A DNA stretch of 17,691 bases from JBAVQS01 sp049694275 (GTDB lineage: Bacteria; Chloroflexota; Anaerolineae; UBA4142; SHND01), in assembly GCA_049694275.1 (NCBI GenBank), contig JBAVQS010000365.1:1-17691 (forward strand), read 5' to 3'. The notes beneath the pieces were generated by a model. The model was not told the origin of the DNA and did no database searches. It saw nothing but the letters and a program-made list of their open reading frames with translations. The number at the start of each line of letters is the position of its first letter. Position 1 is the first letter of the stretch. The position numbers and the translations under genes were made by a program. Positions 15,121-17,691 of the stretch are shown here, piece after piece.

Positions 15121-16170
15121 ATGAAAGCAGTTGTTCTGGAAAACAAAGGCCTCTTGACTTACAAAGAGGTCCCGACACCAACCGTGCAGCCGGGACATGC
15201 GCTCCTTCAAGTTCGCGCCGTTTCGATTTGCGGTTCCGACATCATGCGCTACATCAAAGGTCATCGCATGTACAACCTCATCCTCGGGCATGAATGTGCG
15301 GGCGTAGTGGTTCAGGTGGGCGAAGGCGTTAGCCGTGCTTGGGTCGGGAAACACGTAGCCGTCATTCCGCTCGTGCCGGATCTGGCGTGTGAACAGTGCC
15401 GGCTCGGCCACTATTCCGCCTGCCACCATTATTCGTTCATCGGCTCGCGCCAGGATGGCGGTTATGCCGAGTACGTGCACCTCCCTGAGAAATGCCTGCT
15501 CGTTCTCCCGGAATCCCTGGAATTCGAAGACGCGGCGCTGATTGAACCGGCCACTGTCGCGCGCCATATCCTCGACCGGGGCCGCTTTCAGCCGGGCCAG
15601 ACCGTCGCCGTCCTCGGCGCGGGCTCCGTCGGCCTGATGGCCGTACAGTGGCTGCGCATTCTCGACGCCGGGTGCATCATCTGCACTGACGTGGTACAGG
15701 AAAACCTGGAAATCGCAAAGGCGTTGGGTGCACACGTTACTTTGAACCCACAGCAGGTGGATGTGCAAGCGCGAGTCAAGGAACTGACTGGCGATGGCGT
15801 GGACCTGGCACTGGAGGTAGCCGGGGTGCCGCAAACGCTGGCCCAGACGATTCAGGTCACGCGGCCGCGCGGCAATATCGTCTGCGGCGGCAACCAGCCA
15901 CTCGATGCAAGCCAGCCTATGTCCTTTATAGAAGACTTGATGCGCAAGGAACTGCACCTCAGTGGCTGCTTCATGTCCTACTCTGCACCCTTCCCTGGCC
16001 ACGAATGGACCGATTCGGTTGACGCGCTGGTGCAGGACAAGCTCAAGATGAACCCTATGATTTCACATCGTTATCCACTATCGGCGGCCGTGCAGGTTTT
16101 CCAGGATATTGCCGCGCACAACCTGACGCACCGCAAAATCATCCTATTGCCCGAGGAACCGACACAGTAG
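15121..16170 (+). CDS. Zinc-dependent medium-chain dehydrogenase, galactitol-1-phosphate 5-dehydrogenase-like
   Basis: A 349-residue NAD(P)-dependent polyol dehydrogenase. The catalytic zinc site is C37 (SICGSD), H57/E58 (LGHECAG) and E142 (IEPATV), and the Rossmann loop is GAGSVG (166-171). Family-specific features shared with E. coli GatD are FIGSRQDGGYAEY (106-118) and the late MSYSAPFPGHEW motif, which closely resembles GatD's MNYSSPWPGQEW. The structural zinc lobe has three cysteines (C90, C93, C101), and the first of the usual four is Asp (D87). It lies 10 bases after the kinase and 8 before fucU. The likely reaction is hexitol-phosphate to ketose-phosphate, but a free polyol is possible. 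Confidence 0.88.
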   Translation: MKAVVLENKGLLTYKEVPTPTVQPGHALLQVRAVSICGSDIMRYIKGHRMYNLILGHECAGVVVQVGEGVSRAWVGKHVAVIPLVPDLACEQCRLGHYSACHHYSFIGSRQDGGYAEYVHLPEKCLLVLPESLEFEDAALIEPATVARHILDRGRFQPGQTVAVLGAGSVGLMAVQWLRILDAGCIICTDVVQENLEIAKALGAHVTLNPQQVDVQARVKELTGDGVDLALEVAGVPQTLAQTIQVTRPRGNIVCGGNQPLDASQPMSFIEDLMRKELHLSGCFMSYSAPFPGHEWTDSVDALVQDKLKMNPMISHRYPLSAAVQVFQDIAAHNLTHRKIILLPEEPTQ

Positions 16171-16178
16171 AGAATAAC

Positions 16179-16619
16179 ATGCTCAAGACGAAACTGCTTC
16201 ATCCCGAAATACTCGCTGCCCTCGGAGCCGCGGGCCATAGCGGCCGCGTGCTCGTTGCAGATGGGAACTATCCGTTCTGCACTCGCGCTAATCCGGCCGC
16301 CCCGCGCGTCTATCTAAACCTCGCTCCGGGCCTGCTAAAGGTCACGGATGTTCTGAAGGTATTGGCCGAATCCATTCCGGTCGAAGCGGCTCATGTGATG
16401 CAGCCCGCTGACGGTTCCGAGCCGCCCATCTGGGCCGAGTTCCGCGAGATACTGCCTGAAGAGGTCAAGCTGCAAGCACTCGGGCGGTTTGAATTCTACG
16501 ATGTGGCCGACGCGACCGAGACGGCGTTGGTCGTCGCCACGGGCGAGCAGCGCATCTATGCCAACATCCTGCTGACGATTGGCGTGGTCGCGCCCGGAGA
16601 TCAAGATGCCACTGGTTAA
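16179..16619 (+). CDS. fucU: FucU/RbsD-family sugar mutarotase
   Basis: A 146-residue intact member of the RbsD/FucU fold, which interconverts anomers of sugars such as L-fucose, ribose or galactose. Landmarks are MLKTKLLHPEILAALGAAGH with the conserved GH near residue 20, VLVADGNYPF, RVYLNLAPGLLKVTDVLKVL, and the C-terminal GEQRIYANILLTIGVV with the active-site Tyr-Ala-Asn. It overlaps the following aldolase gene by 14 bases. The ribosome site is weak (AGAGAA), suggesting coupling to the dehydrogenase gene. The decayed fucU beside fucI (4006-4152) is a paralogue, so this copy may now serve both sugar routes. Confidence 0.9.
   Translation: MLKTKLLHPEILAALGAAGHSGRVLVADGNYPFCTRANPAAPRVYLNLAPGLLKVTDVLKVLAESIPVEAAHVMQPADGSEPPIWAEFREILPEEVKLQALGRFEFYDVADATETALVVATGEQRIYANILLTIGVVAPGDQDATG
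16596..16599 (+). promoter_or_regulatory. Shine-Dalgarno deciding the aldolase start
   Basis: GGAG lies six bases before the ATG at 16606, inside the end of fucU. It argues against the upstream TTG at 16579, which would add nine non-homologous residues. Confidence 0.7.
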
Positions 16620-17469
16620 CCTGAAACCCTGGCTGCGGCGCGCACAGCAACAGCACTTTGCCATCGGAGCTTTTAATGCCAACACCCTTGAACAGGCCCA
16701 GGCAGTCGCAATGGCTGCGGAAGCGGAAGCGGCACCCGCATTCATTCAAATCAGCCATAACGCGGCGATTTATGCGGGCCGCGGAAATGCCCTTCTCGGA
16801 CTGCGCTTTATGGCCTCCATTGGCTGCGTGGCTGCATCCAGTGTGCGCGTTCCCATTGCCCTCCACCTCGATCATGCGACGGCGGAAGAAGTACAGCAGG
16901 CGCTCGCACTCGGGTTTACCTCGGTCATGTTCGACGGCGGCGATTTGCCTTTCGAACAGAATATGCAGGCGACGTACAAGCTGGCGGGCATAGCCCACAT
17001 GGCAGGCGCGAGCATAGAGGGCGAAATCGGCGATGTGCCCAAGCGGGACTCGAGCGGGCGAATGGCCCCGGCCATTTTGACCGAGCCGCAAGAGGCAGCA
17101 GATTATGCTCGCGCGAGCGGGATTGATGTGCTGGCGATTGCCATTGGCTCGGCGCATGGCGGAAGGACCAAAGAGGTAGAGCTGGACCTGGAGCGGCTCA
17201 AGGCGATCCGACAATTGGTGTCCCTTCCCCTTGCACTGCACGGTTCATCCGGCGTAACGGACGATTCATTGGCCAGGGCAATCCAGGCCGGGATCGTGAA
17301 GGTGAACCTCGCAACGCAGCTCAACCAGGCGTTTACGCGCGGAGTGCGCGCGTCGCTGGAAGACAGCTCGATCTGCGACCCGCGCCAGTATCTGGGTCCG
17401 GCGCGCGATGAAATGATCGAGCAAGTCCGGGAGCGCATTCGGTTTTTCGGTTCGGACGGCCAAGCCTGA
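16606..17469 (+). CDS. Class II fructose/tagatose-bisphosphate aldolase family (GatY/KbaY-like)
   Basis: A 287-residue zinc aldolase, close to the 284-286 of GatY/KbaY. Motifs in order are GAFNANTLEQAQA (21-33), ALHLDHA with catalytic D89 and zinc ligand H90, SVMFDGGDLPFEQN (usually SVM-DGS-LPFEEN), IEGEIGD (usual VEAE-G), AIGSAHG with zinc ligand H184, LALHGSSGV with zinc ligand H212, and VKVNLATQLN near the phosphate site. The start at 16606 is preferred over an earlier in-frame TTG (16579) because it has GGAG (16596-16599) six bases upstream and matches family N-termini (MPLVNLKPWL). It probably cleaves a ketose-1,6-bisphosphate. Its stop overlaps the pfkB stump start (TGATG). Confidence 0.92.
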   Translation: MPLVNLKPWLRRAQQQHFAIGAFNANTLEQAQAVAMAAEAEAAPAFIQISHNAAIYAGRGNALLGLRFMASIGCVAASSVRVPIALHLDHATAEEVQQALALGFTSVMFDGGDLPFEQNMQATYKLAGIAHMAGASIEGEIGDVPKRDSSGRMAPAILTEPQEAADYARASGIDVLAIAIGSAHGGRTKEVELDLERLKAIRQLVSLPLALHGSSGVTDDSLARAIQAGIVKVNLATQLNQAFTRGVRASLEDSSICDPRQYLGPARDEMIEQVRERIRFFGSDGQA

Positions 17470-17555
17470 TGATTTTATGCGTCAACGCCAACGCCGCTAT
17501 TGACAAGACCTATCTCGTCGTTCTCGATGCCAAGGGAGATGGGAGGGTAAAGTGA
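17469..17555 (+). pseudogene. PfkB-type ketose-phosphate kinase, only the first ~18 codons recognisable
   Basis: The ATG overlaps the aldolase stop (TGATG), and the frame reads MILCVNANAAIDKTYLVV, the N-terminal strand and N-x-A-I-D-K-T motif of 1-phosphofructokinase/tagatose-6-phosphate kinase (FruK/LacC) proteins, which are normally about 310 residues. It then diverges into LDAKGDGRVK and stops at codon 29. The stop overlaps a GTG with an upstream GGGAGG. So the last ten codons may be the genuine 3' end of the kinase, brought next to its 5' end by an internal deletion. No function is expected from the stump. Confidence 0.75.
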
Positions 17556-17599
17556 CTACCGATACCTATTCCTTTTCACCAAAGTTGCCTTACAGATAG
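17552..17599 (+). pseudogene. Possible start of a further operon gene, truncated after 15 codons
   Basis: A GTG overlaps the stop of the pfkB stump (GTGA), and GGAGG (17542-17546) lies five bases before it, a well-placed ribosome site. The frame gives VTTDTYSFSPKLPYR and then TAG. I do not recognise a family. It is either a decayed gene start or coincidence. Confidence 0.3.
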
Positions 17600-17691
17600 G
17601 CCAGCATGATGAATGAAGTGGAGTAGCAAATCCGGACGATGACGCAAGCGGGCAAACTCGCGATCCAGCAGGTGGCAGACTTCACCCTTGG
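17556..17691. other. Unassigned right-edge sequence
   Basis: No convincing gene is visible. A minus-strand frame from 17689 to its TGA at 17578-17576 is open for 37 codons (contains CHLLDREFARLRHRPDLLLH) and could be the 3' end of a convergent gene cut by the edge. A plus-strand ATG at 17639 is open to the edge (MTQAGKLAIQQVADFTL). At most one is likely real. No terminator hairpin was found after the aldolase. Confidence 0.25.

Noticed and set aside
14818..16002. A 394-codon minus-strand open frame
   Set aside because: Shadow of the kinase and dehydrogenase genes, with no homology features.
1..17691. Search by eye for CRISPR repeats, tRNA/rRNA genes, transposases or phage genes
   Set aside because: No regularly spaced repeats, RNA gene signatures or mobile-element proteins were seen. 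Small or divergent ones could be missed without computation.

Overview
The window looks like a sugar-catabolism island from a moderately GC-rich bacterium. Two things suggest a Chloroflexota (Anaerolineae-like) host: the substrate-binding lipoprotein has a short lipobox followed by a long Ala/Pro/Thr linker, and isomerase-kinase-aldolase genes are mixed with LacI regulators and ABC sugar uptake. This assignment is inference, as there is no rRNA or marker gene. No tRNA, CRISPR array, integrase or complete insertion sequence was seen.

Layout. Two blocks diverge from a 317-bp control region (11089-11405). That region holds two near-consensus sigma-70-type promoters, one per direction, each with a LacI-style operator just downstream of its -10 box. 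Leftward (minus strand) run a LacI regulator, a ribose-type ABC importer (ATPase, permease, binding lipoprotein), a hairpin terminator, a decayed aldo/keto reductase, an L-fucose isomerase, a decayed fucU, then rhaB-rhaD-rhaA, a MoaD/ThiS-like small protein and an open reading frame cut by the window edge. Rightward (plus strand) run a second LacI regulator, an intact aldo/keto reductase, an FGGY carbohydrate kinase, a GatD-like zinc dehydrogenase, an intact FucU/RbsD mutarotase, a GatY-like class II aldolase and a 28-codon stump of a PfkB sugar kinase.

How the genes work together. The left block should import and degrade 6-deoxy-L-hexoses. RhaA and FucI isomerise L-rhamnose and L-fucose to their ketoses, RhaB phosphorylates at C1, and RhaD cleaves to DHAP plus L-lactaldehyde. 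No dedicated fuculokinase or fuculose-phosphate aldolase is present. The right block resembles hexitol/tagatose catabolism without a PTS: a reductase, a kinase, a galactitol-1-phosphate-5-dehydrogenase-like enzyme, a mutarotase and a tagatose/fructose-bisphosphate-type aldolase. The ketose-phosphate kinase that should complete it survives only as a stump.

The least obvious content is three pseudogenes that are easily missed because they sit in short gaps: the aldo/keto reductase remnant (5929-6120), the fucU remnant with an in-frame TGA (4006-4152) and the pfkB stump (17469-17555). Two of them have intact paralogues in the opposite block. This suggests the two blocks share ancestry and have been pruned by internal deletions.
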